DNA of 64,000 nucleotides from NCBI GenBank assembly GCA_934630855.1, contig CAKTWW010000003.1:30590-94589 (forward strand), read 5' to 3'. This DNA comes from an uncultured Collinsella sp. Lineage in GTDB: Bacteria > Actinomycetota > Coriobacteriia > Coriobacteriales > Coriobacteriaceae. Numbering within the stretch: position 1 is the first letter of the stretch; each line of letters begins with the position of its first letter. A program made the position numbers and the translations under genes. This document shows positions 61,946 through 64,000 of the stretch, piece by piece. Below the pieces are notes generated by a model that made no database searches, was not told the origin of the DNA, and saw nothing but the letters and a program-made list of their open reading frames with translations.

Positions 61946-62239
61946 ATGTCGTCTTTGAAGCCGCTTGCAGATCGCGTCCTGGTCAAGCCCGACGAGGCCG
62001 AGCAGAAGACCGCTTCTGGTCTGTACATCGCCAGCAACGCTCAGGAGAAGCCGCAGCGCGGCACCATCGTTGCCGTTGGCGCCGGCAAGGTCAACGACAA
62101 GGGTGAGCGCATCCCCATGGACGTTCAGGTCGGCGACGTTGTCATCTACGGTAAGTTCGGTGGCAACGAGGTCAAGGTCGACGGCGAGAAGTATCTGCTG
62201 ATGCGCGCCGACGACATCTACGCCGTCGTCGAGGCCTAG
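61946..62239 (+). CDS. groS: Co-chaperonin GroES
   Basis: 97-residue lid of the GroEL chaperonin. LKPLADRVLVKPDEAEQKT and the mobile loop KTASGLYIASNAQEKPQRG are canonical, as is the C-terminal MRADDIYAVVEA. AAAGGAGG precedes the ATG. groEL follows after 96 bp. No CIRCE operator (TTAGCACTC-N9-GAGTGCTAA) is seen upstream. Confidence 0.98.
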   Translation: MSSLKPLADRVLVKPDEAEQKTASGLYIASNAQEKPQRGTIVAVGAGKVNDKGERIPMDVQVGDVVIYGKFGGNEVKVDGEKYLLMRADDIYAVVEA

Positions 62240-62257
62240 TCTCGTCAGAATCTCTGA

Positions 62258-63973
<1,716 letters not shown>

Positions 63974-64000
63974 GGCCGACAAGGTCTAGAACTCCCACCG

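Overview
The window looks like a chromosomal segment of a high-GC Gram-positive gut anaerobe of the class Coriobacteriia, most likely Collinsella or a close relative. This rests on strong G/C use at third codon positions, the AmaP/DUF2273/Asp23 envelope-stress trio, YitT and Lgt, a cell-wall-anchored coiled-coil protein with a sortase-like tail, a short-type Dxs, and a giant fused 2-hydroxyacyl-CoA dehydratase activase typical of anaerobes. The genus is inference; no rRNA or tRNA gene was found to confirm it.

Layout. 0-8.3 kb: a cut M18 aminopeptidase, a RelB-like antitoxin with a PIN toxin, a block of minus-strand enzymes (2-hydroxyacid dehydrogenase, SEC-C methionine aminopeptidase, radical SAM protein), an alpha/beta hydrolase, and a degenerate-GGDEF/REC/HD-GYP protein followed by an Hpt protein. 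8.3-14.9 kb: a visibly AT-richer island with a DUF2975/Xre pair, a three-gene LanFEG-like ABC transporter, a radical SAM/SPASM peptide maturase and an ABC exporter. It resembles a peptide-modification (RiPP) locus but has no visible precursor gene, and the maturase reading frame carries a stop at codon 5. 14.9-19.2 kb: a minus-strand polar amino-acid ABC uptake operon with a Tat-type lipoprotein and a C26 amidotransferase. 19.5-29.6 kb: iron alcohol dehydrogenase, dxs, an HD protein with a CmpB-type membrane protein, amt-glnK, a TetR/MFS efflux pair with two matching operator palindromes, and a Cof-type HAD phosphatase whose ribosome-binding site lies in a perfect 16-bp stem.

30-39.9 kb: a TTG-started TetR regulator and the 1596-residue dehydratase activase, then a 3-hydroxyacyl-CoA dehydrogenase, an AAC(3)-family acetyltransferase, a small membrane protein and a DUF389 protein containing an EF-hand-like loop. 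40-51 kb: a 1177-residue surface protein (coiled coil, CAP-like domain, coiled coil, LAQTG anchor), an OPT-family transporter, coaX, a dCMP-deaminase-type protein, a NifU-C protein, lgt and a large multi-pass membrane protein. 51-64 kb: yebC, amaP-DUF2273-asp23, yitT, two zinc-ribbon membrane proteins, DUF2752, a divergent M20 amidohydrolase and amidohydrolase-3 pair, a 900-bp gene-free stretch with long inverted repeats, and groES-groEL.

The intergenic DNA is unusually rich in structured repeats. A CCTGCCAAAA/TTTTGGCAGG hairpin with conserved flank occurs four times. A GGGACGGGGC element occurs as a 36-bp inverted repeat and as two single copies. A TCTCAATCTGTAACA palindrome occurs three times in tandem. 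There are also fold-back elements near 29.8, 35.8 and 61.7 kb. The most distinctive findings are the interrupted RiPP-type maturase and these dispersed palindrome families. All functional calls come from reading the sequence and recalled family features; no search was run.
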